DNA of 64,000 nt from Candidatus Regiella endosymbiont of Tuberolachnus salignus (lineage in GTDB: Bacteria; Pseudomonadota; Gammaproteobacteria; Enterobacterales; Enterobacteriaceae), in NCBI RefSeq assembly GCF_964020115.1, contig NZ_OZ026542.1:1488001-1552000 (forward strand). Reading direction: 5' to 3'. The translations under genes and the position numbers were made by a program. Shown piece after piece: positions 22,493 through 32,997 of the stretch (position 1 is its first letter; each line of letters begins with the position of its first letter). The notes below the pieces were generated by a model that worked only from the letters and a program-made list of their open reading frames with translations, did not search any database and was not told where the DNA came from.

Positions 22493-23836
22493 TTATCCTT
22501 CCAACTCAATTTGGGTCAATATGGCACGTAATAATGGCGCGTATTCATATTTCCCAGGACAGACAAAGGTGCATAATGCCAAATCTTCTTCATCCAATTC
22601 CAAACACCCCAAAGCTTGAGCGCTATCGGTATCACCTGCGAGGAGATCACGCAATAAATGGGTGGCTAAAATATCTAGCGGCATGATCCGTTCATAGTTG
22701 CCAATCGGCACCATGGCGCGCTTACCTCCATTCATATTGGTTGAAAAAGAAAATAATTTATTTTTACAAAAATGGCCGAGGGTAGTGCGAGTTAACGAAA
22801 ATTTGTCACGACCAGGCATGATCCAACCAAAAAGCTCTTTATCCCTTCCTTCAAGTAATACCGAGACTTGTTGATGAAAACGGCCAAGATAATCACAAGG
22901 GGCAGATGATGTGCGACCACTCAATACCGAGCCTGAGATCACGCGATTGTCGCCCAGCTTTAATTTACCCGCAGTGAATTCGGTTAAACTCGCGCCTAAA
23001 CGGGTTCGTAGCAACATGGGATCACTCACCTGTGGGCCAGCAAGCGCAATAATACGATCTGTATATAATTCACCCAGTGTGAAAAGCTTGCCGATAGCAA
23101 TCACATCCTGATAACCAATATGCCACACCGATTTATTTAAACTAACCGCTTCAAGAAAATGAATATGCGTCCCCACTAAGCCTGCCGGATGAGGACCTGA
23201 AAACCTGTTGTAGGTGATCGCAGTATTGTCGCAAGGAGCCGGTGTGAAACCAGCGGCATGACAGACATGAACTTTGCTTTCAGTTAAGCGGGTTAACACA
23301 GTTAATCCATGGTGAAAAGCCTCTATTTCATGCTTCACAATGATCTGCGGATCTGCTGCTAACGGCTGGGTATCCATTGCCGTAACAAAAATGGCACGAG
23401 GCTGAGTGTTGGGTTTAGGCGAGCGACTAAAAGGCCGGGTACGTAATGCCGTCCACAATCCTGAGGCAAGCAGCTGAGTCTGTACTTGTTGATAACTGAG
23501 TTGCTGTAAATCATTAGCATCGTAATGATCGAAGTGAATTTGTTCATCACCCACTATTTTGATCACCACCGATTGTAATACCCGACGCTCACCACGATTG
23601 ATCGCGCTGATTTGCCCACTGGCAGGGGCGGTAAACAACACCCCCGGATTTTTCTTGTCTTCGAATAATGCTTGGCCTTTTTTAACCCAGTCACCTTGTT
23701 GCACAAGTAGAGAAGGACGCATACCGACATAGTCTTCAGCCAGCAGCGCCACATGATGAATAACCGACCCATCCTGTATGATCTGAGCGGGTTTTCCGGC
23801 GATGGGTAAATCAAGCCCTTTTTTTATTTTAATCAT
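22493..23836 (-). CDS. nqrA: Na+-NQR subunit A
   Basis: Cytoplasmic subunit involved in quinone binding; it has no membrane helices. The N-terminal lipoyl-like barrel starts [13 protein letters not shown]. The central SLBB-like region includes [14 protein letters not shown] (about residues 270-283), and the C-terminus has [16 protein letters not shown]. Length 447 is normal. It is the first gene of the nqrABCDEF-apbE-nqrM operon. NQR takes the place of, or works beside, the proton-pumping complex I and is common in Yersinia and Vibrio but absent from E. coli. Confidence 0.98.
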   Translation of the reverse strand: MIKIKKGLDLPIAGKPAQIIQDGSVIHHVALLAEDYVGMRPSLLVQQGDWVKKGQALFEDKKNPGVLFTAPASGQISAINRGERRVLQSVVIKIVGDEQIHFDHYDANDLQQLSYQQVQTQLLASGLWTALRTRPFSRSPKPNTQPRAIFVTAMDTQPLAADPQIIVKHEIEAFHHGLTVLTRLTESKVHVCHAAGFTPAPCDNTAITYNRFSGPHPAGLVGTHIHFLEAVSLNKSVWHIGYQDVIAIGKLFTLGELYTDRIIALAGPQVSDPMLLRTRLGASLTEFTAGKLKLGDNRVISGSVLSGRTSSAPCDYLGRFHQQVSVLLEGRDKELFGWIMPGRDKFSLTRTTLGHFCKNKLFSFSTNMNGGKRAMVPIGNYERIMPLDILATHLLRDLLAGDTDSAQALGCLELDEEDLALCTFVCPGKYEYAPLLRAILTQIELEG

Positions 23837-23882
23837 AAGGTTTGTTCGATGTTATCAGTTCCATTGAGATGTACACATAAAT

Positions 23883-23926
23883 AGACTGCTTATGCGTGGC
23901 ACTAACTACAGTTTTGCAAGCAGTCT
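23883..23926 (-). terminator. Possible terminator between gmhA and nqrA
   Basis: AGACTGCTT and the complementary AAGCAGTCT form a stem with a long loop. On the minus strand it is followed by ATTTATG, a weak U-tract. It lies between the gmhA stop and the nqrA start and would separate the two units if active. Confidence 0.35.
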
Positions 23927-23977
23927 GATTTAAACGATGATTAAATAATATTTTAACTCAGTTAACCGCTATTTGTT

Positions 23978-24568
23978 TTATCTAGCCATTTCTTTTTCAA
24001 TTAGCAGGATCAAAATATGAATGATCTTGATATGAATTTCTTGAATACGATCAGCATAGCCTGAGTGAGGTACTCGAATTTCAATATCTTCGAGTTGCTT
24101 CTTATTCGCCATCTGACCACCATCCTTACCCGTTAAGGTGATCACCTTCATCTTTTTTTCATGAGCAGCTTTAATAGCCTGAATGATATTTTTAGAATTG
24201 CCTGAGGTTGAAATCGCTAATAATACATCCCCTGCCTTCCCCACTGCCTCAACGTAGCGCGAAAAAACATGCTCATAACCAAAATCGTTACTCACACAGG
24301 AAAAATGGCTAATATCGGCAATAGCCATCGCCGGATAACCAGGGCGATTTTCACGATAACGGCCAGTTAACTCCTCGGCAAAATGCATGGCATCACAATG
24401 TGACCCACCGTTGCCACAAGATAACACTTTGCCTCCAGCTTTAAATGAATTGGCGAGTAATATAGCGGCTTTTTCAATGTTATCAATCGTAGTGTCATCC
24501 GCTAAAAAATTGACCAAGGTTTTAGCCGCCTCGTTTAATTCACTCCGAATTAGATCCTGAAACATCAC
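23978..24568 (-). CDS. gmhA: Sedoheptulose 7-phosphate isomerase
   Basis: First enzyme of ADP-heptose synthesis for the lipopolysaccharide inner core. It is a SIS-fold protein: the block [23 protein letters not shown] (split about residues 54-76) and [15 protein letters not shown] are diagnostic, with the metal and catalytic histidine in the C-terminal half. Length 196 versus 192 in E. coli. It lies 18 bp after valS on the same strand and may be cotranscribed with it; the gmhA-nqrA neighbourhood is of Yersinia type. Confidence 0.96.
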   Translation of the reverse strand: MMFQDLIRSELNEAAKTLVNFLADDTTIDNIEKAAILLANSFKAGGKVLSCGNGGSHCDAMHFAEELTGRYRENRPGYPAMAIADISHFSCVSNDFGYEHVFSRYVEAVGKAGDVLLAISTSGNSKNIIQAIKAAHEKKMKVITLTGKDGGQMANKKQLEDIEIRVPHSGYADRIQEIHIKIIHILILLIEKEMAR

Positions 24569-24586
24569 AACCCCTTTATCTATTAA

Positions 24587-27466
24587 CTACAACCTCGCAA
24601 TCATCGCCTGTTGTGCTAGCAATTTTTCTTTATCTTGTATACAGGCGGCGAGTCTTTCACGCTCTTTGCTCACCACCGCTTGGGGGGCACGCGCGATAAA
24701 ATCTTCGTTAGCCAACTTTACTTCAATGCGTTCAATCTCAAGATCAAGTTTGATCATGTCTTTCGCCAGGCGATCCAGCTCACTGGTTTTATCGAGAAAT
24801 CCACTCATCGGGATCAAAATTTCGGCTCCTTCTACCAATTTTATTACCGAAATCGGTGAGTTATCTTCATCTATCAAAAAAGTAATCGCATTCAAACGAC
24901 CGAGTGACTGGATAACAGGCTGGTTTTCCGTCACTCGACGGTGGACATCGGGGCTGGCGCCGCGTAATAACAGCAATAAGGGTTTTCCTGGAGCGATATT
25001 CATTTCAGCACGAACATTACGCACTGCAGTGACCAATTGTTTGATCCACGCCATATCCTTTAACGCGGTTTGATCGACCTGATCGGCATTAAAGTGGGGA
25101 AAAGGCTGTAACATAATACTGTCACCACCGAGACCCTTTAACGTTTTTACCCGTTGCCAAAGTGTTTCGGTAATATAAGGAATAATCGGGTGAGCTAAGC
25201 GTAATAACGCTTCTAATACGCTAATTAACGTATGACGGGTGCTGCGTTTTTCACTCTCTGAGCCGCTATTGATAACCGGTTTAGTTAACTCGAGATACCA
25301 ATCACAAAATTGATCCCAGGTAAATTCGTATAAAATCGTCGCCGCTAAATCGAAACGATAGGTATCTATTGCGTTACGGTAGCTTTTCACCGTTTGATTG
25401 AATTCAGCCAGGATCCAGCGATCGGCAAGCGATAGCGGCATAAGCTGATCACTCTGTTGACCGCAATCTTTTCCCTCGGTATTCATCAAGACAAAGCGAC
25501 TGGCGTTCCATAATTTATTACAGAAGTTACGATATCCAGCCAGGCGTTTCATATCCCAATTAATATCACGCCCAGTAGAGGCCAGCGCGGCGAGCGTGAA
25601 ACGGAGGGCATCGGTGCCATGAGGCTCGATACCCTGAGGAAACTGTTTTTCAGTACGTTTGCGTATTTTTTCCGCTAATTGTGGCTGCATCATGTTATCA
25701 GTGCGCTTTGCCAGCAAATCGGCTAGCGAAATACCATCAATCATATCTAAAGGATCCAGCACATTTCCTTTAGATTTGGACATTTTCTGTCCTTCATCAT
25801 CACGGATCAACCCGGTCATATAGACTGTTTTAAACGGCACCTGTGCTTTACCGCTGTCATCTTTAATGAAATGCAGCGTTAGCATGATCATCCGGGCGAT
25901 CCAGAAAAAAATAATATCAAAGCCGCTGACCATTACAGTCGTGGGGTGAAACATTTTTAGATCAGCCGTTTGCTCTGGCCAGCCAAGGGTAGAAAAAGTC
26001 CATAATCCAGAAGAAAACCAGGTGTCAAGAACATCATCATCTTGACGTAATGGCACATCATCCGTCAGTTGATACTCCAATCGTACTGCTGTTTCATCGC
26101 GCCCCACATAAACCTTGCCATGCGGATCATACCAAACTGGGATCCTATGACCCCACCACAATTGACGTGAGATGCACCAATCCTGAATATCGTGCATCCA
26201 AGAATAATACATATTTTCATATTGTTTCGGAACGAACTGGATCTCGCCGTTTTCTACCGCGGCAATCGCCGCTTTTGCCAGCGGAGCAGTACGAACATAC
26301 CATTGATCGGTCAGCAGGGGTTCAATGACCACTCCGCCGCGGTCGCCATAAGGCACGGTGAGATCATGCGCTTTAATTTCGGCCAATAAACCCAATTCTT
26401 GCAATTCAGCGACCACCGCTTTACGGGCGCTAAAACGTTCCAGCCCTTGAAATTGCACCGGGATCGCGTCGCTATACTGCTGACTCCTTTCGCCATGCGT
26501 ATCAAAAACTTCTGCCTGATCGCGGATAGTGGCATCCAACGTCAGCACATTAATCATCGGCAGCTGATGCCGTTTACCGACGGCATAATCGTTAAAATCA
26601 TGGGCAGGCGTGATTTTTACACAGCCGGTGCCTTTTTCCATGTCAGCATGTTCATCCGCGATAATCGGGATGCGACGACCTGTCAGCGGCAAAATAATCA
26701 TTTTACCGATGAGATCGTAGTAACGGGGATCTTGAGGATTCACCGCCACCGCGGTATCGCCCAATAGCGTTTCAGGCCGGGTGGTTGCAACCACCAGGTG
26801 ATCCTTGCCCTCAATGGTGTGCACACCATCAGCTAACGGATAACGCAAATGCCACAAAGCGCCCTTGCATGCACGGTTTTCGACTTCCAGATCAGAAATT
26901 GCAGTACGCAGTTTTGGATCCCAATTCACCAAGCGTTTACCACGGTAAATAAGATCCTCTTTATAAAGACGGATAAACACTTCTGTCACTGCATTTGACA
27001 ATCCCTCATCTAGCGTGAAACGTTCACGCTGCCAATCAACCGAATTGCCCAGACGCCGCATTTGGTGAGTAATGGTGCCACCGGATGCCGCTTTCCATTG
27101 CCAAATTTTATCAATGAAAGCCTCACGACCATAATCATGGCGGGTTTTACCTTCTTCCGCCGTGATTTTACGCTCTACCACCATTTGTGTAGCGATCCCC
27201 GCATGATCAGTGCCCACCTGCCATAACGTATTTTTACCTTGCATACGTTGGTAGCGGATAAGAATATCCATAATGGTTTGCTGGAAAGCGTGCCCCATAT
27301 GCAAACTGCCGGTGACATTCGGCGGCGGGATCATAATACAGAAGCTTTCTTGGCTCTTATCATCACTAGCTTTGAAATAACCTTGTTTCTCCCAGTGTTG
27401 ATAGAGCGGTTGCTCAATTTTTTGCGGGTTATAAATCGTATCGAGGGAGTGATCGCTTTTTTCCAT
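24587..27466 (-). CDS. valS: Valyl-tRNA synthetase
   Basis: Class Ia synthetase for valine. The HIGH motif is [13 protein letters not shown] (about residues 49-61) and the KMSKS motif [14 protein letters not shown] (about 560-573). The editing (CP1) domain lies between, and a C-terminal coiled coil (about 890-955) reads [20 protein letters not shown]. Length 959 versus 951 in E. coli. It follows holC by 15 bp, as in E. coli. Confidence 0.98.
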   Translation of the reverse strand: MEKSDHSLDTIYNPQKIEQPLYQHWEKQGYFKASDDKSQESFCIMIPPPNVTGSLHMGHAFQQTIMDILIRYQRMQGKNTLWQVGTDHAGIATQMVVERKITAEEGKTRHDYGREAFIDKIWQWKAASGGTITHQMRRLGNSVDWQRERFTLDEGLSNAVTEVFIRLYKEDLIYRGKRLVNWDPKLRTAISDLEVENRACKGALWHLRYPLADGVHTIEGKDHLVVATTRPETLLGDTAVAVNPQDPRYYDLIGKMIILPLTGRRIPIIADEHADMEKGTGCVKITPAHDFNDYAVGKRHQLPMINVLTLDATIRDQAEVFDTHGERSQQYSDAIPVQFQGLERFSARKAVVAELQELGLLAEIKAHDLTVPYGDRGGVVIEPLLTDQWYVRTAPLAKAAIAAVENGEIQFVPKQYENMYYSWMHDIQDWCISRQLWWGHRIPVWYDPHGKVYVGRDETAVRLEYQLTDDVPLRQDDDVLDTWFSSGLWTFSTLGWPEQTADLKMFHPTTVMVSGFDIIFFWIARMIMLTLHFIKDDSGKAQVPFKTVYMTGLIRDDEGQKMSKSKGNVLDPLDMIDGISLADLLAKRTDNMMQPQLAEKIRKRTEKQFPQGIEPHGTDALRFTLAALASTGRDINWDMKRLAGYRNFCNKLWNASRFVLMNTEGKDCGQQSDQLMPLSLADRWILAEFNQTVKSYRNAIDTYRFDLAATILYEFTWDQFCDWYLELTKPVINSGSESEKRSTRHTLISVLEALLRLAHPIIPYITETLWQRVKTLKGLGGDSIMLQPFPHFNADQVDQTALKDMAWIKQLVTAVRNVRAEMNIAPGKPLLLLLRGASPDVHRRVTENQPVIQSLGRLNAITFLIDEDNSPISVIKLVEGAEILIPMSGFLDKTSELDRLAKDMIKLDLEIERIEVKLANEDFIARAPQAVVSKERERLAACIQDKEKLLAQQAMIARL

Positions 27467-27481
27467 GTTTTTTTTATTCAG

Positions 27482-28096
27482 TTAGGTTGGCAGCGTTGCT
27501 GTACTCAAGTGGAAGCCGACACGGCGATAAGACTTGTATCGCTCACGTGCCAACTGTTTTAAATGCTCTTCGTAGGGTACAAAGTCTATCACTTCTTGAA
27601 AAACGGTGACAAAATCGGCAATCTGGGGCAGCAAATTAATCAGCAGATGGCGCGGTGAACTGCCTCGCCGCTCTGGCCAGGCTAATTCAATGGGCGCACC
27701 TTGTTTAGGCCCTTCACCGGCCAAATTATGCGGCACAAATTGTTCGGGGGAGCGTTGCCATAACGCTTCATCTAGCCGCTCAGCTTGTTGCAGAGTCTCG
27801 CACGCAATCAAAACCCGCTTACCTAGTCGCCAATATTTTGCCGCTAACTCACAAGCCAAGGCTTCATATCTGTTCAACTCATTATTAGCGTTATACCCTT
27901 CGCCTTTGAAGCCACCGCGTTGTTGGCTGCGAGTGTTTGCCTCATCAGGTAGTTGTCTACGCTCATCGGTCCCACCCTCTGGCCGCCTAGCGGCAACTTC
28001 AAGGACTGTGGGTATATTGGCTTTCGTCAGTTGATCTCGCCCAATTAACTTTTTTTGTTCGATCTGTTCGAATAGGTAGAAAGTCACGTTTTTCAT
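27482..28096 (-). CDS. holC: DNA polymerase III chi subunit with in-frame repeat insert
   Basis: Chi links the clamp loader to single-strand binding protein. The usual protein is about 147 residues; this frame gives 204. The start (MKNVTFYLFE) and everything from about residue 78 (EALACELAAKYWR ... RVLIACETLQQAERLDEALW ... FVPHNLAGEG ... FVPYEEHLKQLARERYKSYR) match HolC well. Between them, residues about 27-68 (VLEVAARRPEGG... to ...RGGFKGEGY) are the translation of a complete family A repeat, read without a stop. About 15 further residues (KKLIGRDQLTKA) are also extra. The gene may still make a working chi with a surface insertion, or be an early pseudogene with the frame kept by chance. Confidence 0.85.
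   Translation of the reverse strand: MKNVTFYLFEQIEQKKLIGRDQLTKANIPTVLEVAARRPEGGTDERRQLPDEANTRSQQRGGFKGEGYNANNELNRYEALACELAAKYWRLGKRVLIACETLQQAERLDEALWQRSPEQFVPHNLAGEGPKQGAPIELAWPERRGSSPRHLLINLLPQIADFVTVFQEVIDFVPYEEHLKQLARERYKSYRRVGFHLSTATLPT
27892..28016 (+). repeat. Family A palindromic repeat, copy A4, inside holC
   Basis: TATACCCTTCGCCTTTGAAG at the left and AACTTCAAGGACTGTGGGTATA at the right (split for length: AACTTCAAGGAC then TGTGGGTATA). It is inserted after about codon 26 of holC and is antisense to the family plus orientation, so the coding frame reads the complementary strand of the element with no stop. Confidence 0.95.
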
Positions 28097-28147
28097 AATA
28101 TCTACGGTGAGTAGGCTTTAACGAATAGGCGCTAACAATGCAAACCA

Positions 28148-29713
28148 TTAATGTTTAGTACTATTTTGTTGCTTAGCAATACGATTGAGTAAAAACTGTG
28201 TCAACAGTGCAACGGGGCGGCCAGTGGCGCCTTTTTCTTTGCCTGAACGCCAAGCAGTACCGGCGATATCCAAATGAGCCCAGTGATATTTAGTAGTAAA
28301 ACGAGATAAGAAACAGCCTGCGGTGATAGCCCCAGCAGTACGCCCGCCAATATTTGCCATATCAGCAAAATTAGAATCAAGCTGTTTAGTGTATTCATCC
28401 GTCAGTGGTAAACGCCACGCGCGATCACCGGCTTGCTCAGAGGCTGTCATTAACTCCTCAGCCAATGCATCATGGTTAGCCATCAGTCCCGAGATATGAT
28501 TACCTAAAGCAATAACACAAGCCCCGGTCAAGGTAGCAATATCGATCACTAATTCTGGATCAAAACGTTCCACATAAGTTAACGCATCACAGAGTACCAT
28601 GCGACCTTCGGCATCCGTATTGAGTACTTCTACCGTTTGACCCGACATGGTGGTTATTATGTCGCCTGGGCGATAGGCTTTGCTACTTGGCATATTCTCA
28701 CAGCCCGCCAACACACCGATGACATTAAGTGGTAATTCCAATTGTGCTAGCGCGCACATAACACCGTACACGGTCGCAGCACCACACATATCATATTTCA
28801 TCTCATCCATGCTTGCGCCTGGTTTAAGAGAAATGCCCCCTGAATCAAAAGTGACCCCTTTACCCACCAGCACAATGGGTTTTGCATTTTGGTCTGAATG
28901 ATTGCCTTTATATTCAATGATCGACATCAAAGATTCGTTTTGTGAGCCCTGCCCGACGGCTAAATAAGCATTCATGCCGAGCTTTGTCATCTCTTTTTCG
29001 TCAATGACCTTGACGGTCATGTTAGCACTGTGCTTTTTAGCCAGTTCGCACGCCTGTGTACGCAGATATTCCGCATTACAGATATTGGGCGGCTGATTGG
29101 CAATATCTTTTGTCGCTTTAATCCCTGCCGTTATCGCTAGACCTTGCTGGAGCGCCGCTTCAGCATTAGCTAATTCACTGTTTTTTTCTACTTGAAACAG
29201 TATTTTATCTAGTTTACAGGGAGGAGTTTTTTTCGTTTTTAACGGTTCGAAGAGATAAAGCATTTCTTGGATTGAGATGACTGCCTGACGTATTTTCCAG
29301 TCGATATCATTCAAGTGATGTGTTTTCTGATGGGTTGCTTCCTGGCAAGAAGAAAGACTTTTAATATCCAATTGAGTGAGTAAACAAATCGCTTCTTTCA
29401 AACCGTTATCTTTAAGTGTAGTAATGGCTTTTTTCATCACTTGCTTATAACGGTGTTCATCAAACTCAGAAGCGTTGCCACAACCAATTAATAAAATACA
29501 TCTAGGGAGTAGATTGGGTACTGGATGTAATAATAGCGTCTGCCCTATTTTTCCTTCAAACTCTCTGTGTTTTAGTAAAGTATCGATATAATCAATACTC
29601 ACTGAATCAAGCTTTTTTGCGACCGAAGATAAGCCATTAGATTCAAAAAAACCGACCACAATACAACCGCTGTTTTGTTTTTCTAAGCTAGAGTCTATTA
29701 CATTGAATTCCAT
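28148..29713 (-). CDS. pepA: Leucyl aminopeptidase PepA
   Basis: Hexameric M17 metallo-aminopeptidase that also binds DNA in E. coli (Xer recombination accessory factor and carAB repressor). The metal site is [19 protein letters not shown] (about residues 285-303), and the family signature NTDAEGRMV is at about 367. Length 521 versus 503, the excess lying in the N-terminal domain (after [10 protein letters not shown]). GGGGG lies upstream of the ATG. It heads the pepA-holC-valS series, 51 bp before holC, divergent from lptF. Confidence 0.97.
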   Translation of the reverse strand: MEFNVIDSSLEKQNSGCIVVGFFESNGLSSVAKKLDSVSIDYIDTLLKHREFEGKIGQTLLLHPVPNLLPRCILLIGCGNASEFDEHRYKQVMKKAITTLKDNGLKEAICLLTQLDIKSLSSCQEATHQKTHHLNDIDWKIRQAVISIQEMLYLFEPLKTKKTPPCKLDKILFQVEKNSELANAEAALQQGLAITAGIKATKDIANQPPNICNAEYLRTQACELAKKHSANMTVKVIDEKEMTKLGMNAYLAVGQGSQNESLMSIIEYKGNHSDQNAKPIVLVGKGVTFDSGGISLKPGASMDEMKYDMCGAATVYGVMCALAQLELPLNVIGVLAGCENMPSSKAYRPGDIITTMSGQTVEVLNTDAEGRMVLCDALTYVERFDPELVIDIATLTGACVIALGNHISGLMANHDALAEELMTASEQAGDRAWRLPLTDEYTKQLDSNFADMANIGGRTAGAITAGCFLSRFTTKYHWAHLDIAGTAWRSGKEKGATGRPVALLTQFLLNRIAKQQNSTKH

Positions 29714-29750
29714 CTATTATCCCCCTTAATTATATTTTCAATAGCACCAC

Positions 29751-29873
29751 TATACTCACAGTCCTTCAAGTTTTCGCTAGGCCGCCAGGGTCGTAAAACC
29801 AATGAGCTTAGACATACCATGAGGGCGATGGCTCGCAGCCAACAACACGGCGGCTTCAAAGGCAAAGGGTATA
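29751..29873 (-). repeat. Family A palindromic repeat, copy A5
   Basis: TATACTCACAGTCCTTCAAG at the left and CTTCAAAGGCAAAGGGTATA at the right, in the inverted orientation. It occupies the divergent promoter region between pepA and lptF. Confidence 0.9.
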
Positions 29874-29990
29874 AATACTTTAATACTATCTTGGCCGTTA
29901 AGATTGCCATATTATGAAGACAAATGGCAGACTAACGAAGAAGTTATCGACTTTTCTGCCAAAAGACAAGTTTTCACAGGTATAATTAGC

Positions 29991-31094
29991 GTGATAATAA
30001 TTAAATATATAATAAAAAAAACATTTAAAAGCCAAATGGCTATCCTATTTATTCTACTGTTGATCTTTATTAGTCAAAAACTGATTGTCATACTCAGCGA
30101 GACCCTTAACGGTGAAATTCCAACCCATTTAATTTTATCTTTTTTAGGGTTAGGTTTACCGGAAATGGCGCAACTGGTGCTACCTTTAAGTTTATTTCTT
30201 GGTCTACTCATCACCTACGGAAAAATGTATACGGAAAGGGAAATCACCGTTATGCATGCCTGTGGTTTTAGTCAAAACTCCTTGATCCTAGTGGCGTTAA
30301 TCTTAGCGATGGGGACAGCGGCATTAGCCGCAATCAATACACTTTGGTTTATGCCATGGTCTGTAACATACCAGGGAAAAATACTGAATGACTTCCGCGC
30401 TAATCCAACGCTCGCTGCATTAATCGAAGGACAATTTCAGTCCTCGATGGATGGAAAGACGGTACTTTTTGTTGGCGCTGTCGATGGTAAAAAATTTGAT
30501 CACATCTTTTTAGCGCAGTTACGGCCAGATGGCTCTCGGCGCCCTTCTATTGTGATCGCAGAAAATGGCTATATTGCCGAACGTCCCGACGGCTCTCAAA
30601 TAGTTACTCTCGATAGAGGCACACGTTACGAGGGGACGGCGCTTTTACGTGATTTTCGCATCACCGATTTTAAAAACTATCAAGTGACCATTAATCCCCA
30701 ATCGATAACACAAAACACTAATACCTCTGAACAGATGTCTATCCGCAGTTTGTGGCATTCCAGCCATCCTGACGCACGATCGGAGTTTCATTGGCGCTTA
30801 ACACTGATTACCAGCGTGATCATTATGGCATTACTCGCGGTACCGCTTAGCGTAGTGAATCCACGTCAAAGTCGTACCTTAAACATGTTGCCAGCGATAT
30901 TGCTATATCTCATTTTCTTTTTACTGCAAAGCTCTCTGCGTTCTAGTACCGCTCAAGGTAAGTTAGATCCGCTGCTTTGGTTATGGATGGTTAATGGCGC
31001 TTATTTCGCTTTAGCAATAGTACTCAATAAATGGGATAGCCTAATGAGTAACATGCGCGTTGTTTTTAGCCGTTTTTTAAGGGGAGCTAATTGA
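29991..31094 (+). CDS. lptF: LPS export permease LptF
   Basis: Inner-membrane subunit of the LptB2FGC transporter that extracts lipopolysaccharide and sends it along the Lpt bridge. The topology is the family one: helices at both ends with a large periplasmic jellyroll in the middle (about 125-270). The blocks VMHACGFSQNSL and VPLSVVNPRQSRTLNMLPA are conserved. I choose GTG at 29991, because residue 1 onward (VIIIKYIIKKTFKSQ) aligns with LptF; an ATG 29 codons upstream adds unrelated residues. Length 367 versus 366 in E. coli. The stop overlaps the lptG start (TGATG). Confidence 0.95.
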   Translation: MIIIKYIIKKTFKSQMAILFILLLIFISQKLIVILSETLNGEIPTHLILSFLGLGLPEMAQLVLPLSLFLGLLITYGKMYTEREITVMHACGFSQNSLILVALILAMGTAALAAINTLWFMPWSVTYQGKILNDFRANPTLAALIEGQFQSSMDGKTVLFVGAVDGKKFDHIFLAQLRPDGSRRPSIVIAENGYIAERPDGSQIVTLDRGTRYEGTALLRDFRITDFKNYQVTINPQSITQNTNTSEQMSIRSLWHSSHPDARSEFHWRLTLITSVIIMALLAVPLSVVNPRQSRTLNMLPAILLYLIFFLLQSSLRSSTAQGKLDPLLWLWMVNGAYFALAIVLNKWDSLMSNMRVVFSRFLRGAN

Positions 31095-32167
31095 TGATGT
31101 TTGGTGTCTTAGACCGTTATATCGGACGCAACATTCTACATACCATTCTGATGGCATTATTTATGTTGGTTTCTCTCTCCGGTATTATCAAATTTATCGA
31201 GCAACTACGCAAAATCGGGCAAGGTAGTTACTCGGTTCTAGGCGCTGGCATCTACACTTTACTGAGTGTACCGAAAGATATTGAAATATTTTTTCCGATG
31301 GCAGCGTTGCTTGGTGTCTTATTTGGCTTAGGCACACTAGCGTCACGCAGTGAATTAATCGTTATGCAAGCTTCAGGTTTCACCCGTACACAAATCGCCA
31401 GTGCAGTGATGAAGACCGCTATCCCATTAGTATTATTGACCATGGTTATAGGCGAGTGGGTTGCTCCACTCAGCGAGCGGATCGCCTCCGATTACCGTAC
31501 TAAGATGATATTCGGAGGCTCCATACTGACGACCCAATCAGGTTTATGGGCAAGAGATGGCGAAAATTTTGTTTATATCAATCACATACTGAATGACAAC
31601 ACGCTAAGTGGCGTGAATATCTACCATATTGATCAGGAAAATCGCTTATTGTCTGTACGTTATGCTGCTACCGCCACCTTTAAAGATAATGTTTGGCAAC
31701 TCTCTCAGGTAGATGAATCCGATCTCAGTGATGCCAAAAAAATTAACGGCTCAAAAACGTTAACCGGCGAATGGAAAAGTAACCTTACACCCGACAAACT
31801 GGGTATTGTGTCAGTGGATCCAGATTCACTACCAATAAGTGGATTACGTGATTACATTCAATATCTAAAACAAAATAAGCAGGAATCGCTCCGTTACCAA
31901 CTGATTATGTGGAATAAAATATTTTCACCGCTTTCAGTAGCAGTGATGATGCTGGTGGCACTATCATTTATCTTCGGCCCGTTACGCACAGTAACGATGG
32001 GAGTACGTGTCATTGTTGGGATCTCTGTTGGCTTTTTATTTTATGTCCTCAATCAAATATTTGGACCGCTTAGTCTGGTATACAAAATGCCTCCCGTGAT
32101 AGGTGCATTGTTGCCGAGTTTACTTTTTTTATTGGTGAGTTGGTATCTGTTGTTAAAGCGTCGATAA
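31094..32167 (+). CDS. lptG: LPS export permease LptG
   Basis: Partner of LptF in the LPS extractor. FGVLDRYIGRNI (about residues 3-14) aligns with the family start, so ATG 31094 or 31097 is the likely start rather than the TTG at 31091. Helices at both ends flank a periplasmic jellyroll; VMQASGFTRTQIA is the conserved coupling helix that meets LptB, and SFIFGPLRTVTMG lies near the C-terminal helices. Length 357 versus 360. It overlaps lptF by one base. The downstream neighbour is a horizontally acquired restriction system. Confidence 0.96.
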   Translation: MMFGVLDRYIGRNILHTILMALFMLVSLSGIIKFIEQLRKIGQGSYSVLGAGIYTLLSVPKDIEIFFPMAALLGVLFGLGTLASRSELIVMQASGFTRTQIASAVMKTAIPLVLLTMVIGEWVAPLSERIASDYRTKMIFGGSILTTQSGLWARDGENFVYINHILNDNTLSGVNIYHIDQENRLLSVRYAATATFKDNVWQLSQVDESDLSDAKKINGSKTLTGEWKSNLTPDKLGIVSVDPDSLPISGLRDYIQYLKQNKQESLRYQLIMWNKIFSPLSVAVMMLVALSFIFGPLRTVTMGVRVIVGISVGFLFYVLNQIFGPLSLVYKMPPVIGALLPSLLFLLVSWYLLLKRR

Positions 32168-32182
32168 GTCACTAATAATAAA

Positions 32183-32905
32183 TCAATATTTTCCATAGAC
32201 AATATCAAAATTGTCCCAGAAAATAGATGAATTGGTGACTAAATCGGCATTTAAAATAATGCCAAAGACTTCAGAAATTATTTCAACCACTATATGGGGT
32301 AATTCCATATATAACTCTTCAATTGCTCCATCGTTACCAGTTAGTAGACTATAAAAAGATTTACCATCAATTATTCTGATATCATTTCTTACTGGCAAGC
32401 GAGTACCATTTTGGTTATCTGAAGGAGTAAATGGCTCGTTATACGTTTTTTTACCTTTTGGTAAAACTTCTACGTAATAACCAATGTAACCTTGTGGTAA
32501 TTGCTTTAACTTTTTTTCTAAATCGCGGTAAATTTGTACTTTATGATTACCCTTGGTAGTGTTGTGTTTATTTTTGATTTCAGCAATTAGACGAAGGCGA
32601 TGGCTTACTATATCGATTACGTGACCTACCGGTAGGTTTTCTACTCCTTCAATAGATCCCATAATTTGTTCATGTATGCTACCTATTGCATTTTGCTTAG
32701 TTTTTTGAATTTGTCTTACTTGTTCTTGTAACATCCATGCATCCATGCTGATACCTTGTACTAAGGCATCTATTGACGCAGAAAAGCAATCAAGTGTGTT
32801 GCGATATAAATTAAGCTTGTCATTTTGTGTTTCATAAATACGAATTACACTATTTTTTATCGCTGCTTTAACAGCACTTCTATCAAAAATTTTCATAATA
32901 TCCAT
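32183..32905 (-). CDS. Eco47II-type restriction endonuclease
   Basis: Probable type II restriction enzyme. The 240 residues resemble the Eco47II/Sau96I family (enzymes cutting GGNCC). The PD-(D/E)xK core appears as VIDIVSHRLRLIAEIKNKHN (about residues 93-112), with the E-x-K pair in AEIKNK, followed by NTTKGNHK. It is divergent from a C5 cytosine methyltransferase with 92 bp between. The GC content is lower than in the neighbours, so transfer is likely. Assignment rests on recalled family features; the exact target sequence is inference. Confidence 0.8.
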   Translation of the reverse strand: MDIMKIFDRSAVKAAIKNSVIRIYETQNDKLNLYRNTLDCFSASIDALVQGISMDAWMLQEQVRQIQKTKQNAIGSIHEQIMGSIEGVENLPVGHVIDIVSHRLRLIAEIKNKHNTTKGNHKVQIYRDLEKKLKQLPQGYIGYYVEVLPKGKKTYNEPFTPSDNQNGTRLPVRNDIRIIDGKSFYSLLTGNDGAIEELYMELPHIVVEIISEVFGIILNADLVTNSSIFWDNFDIVYGKY

Positions 32906-32997
32906 ATGATTTAAAAATATTTTTTCAAAGCAAAAAAAACTAAAATATCTACTGGACCAACATATAAAGTAACTGTATATTATAACAATATTTTTTA
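32906..32997. promoter_or_regulatory. Divergent control region of the restriction-modification system
   Basis: A 92-bp, very AT-rich gap between the two divergent genes must hold both promoters. TATATTATAACAATATT near 32975 has inverted symmetry (ATATT...AATAT) and could be an operator for the methyltransferase N-terminal domain. This is inference from layout. Confidence 0.35.
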
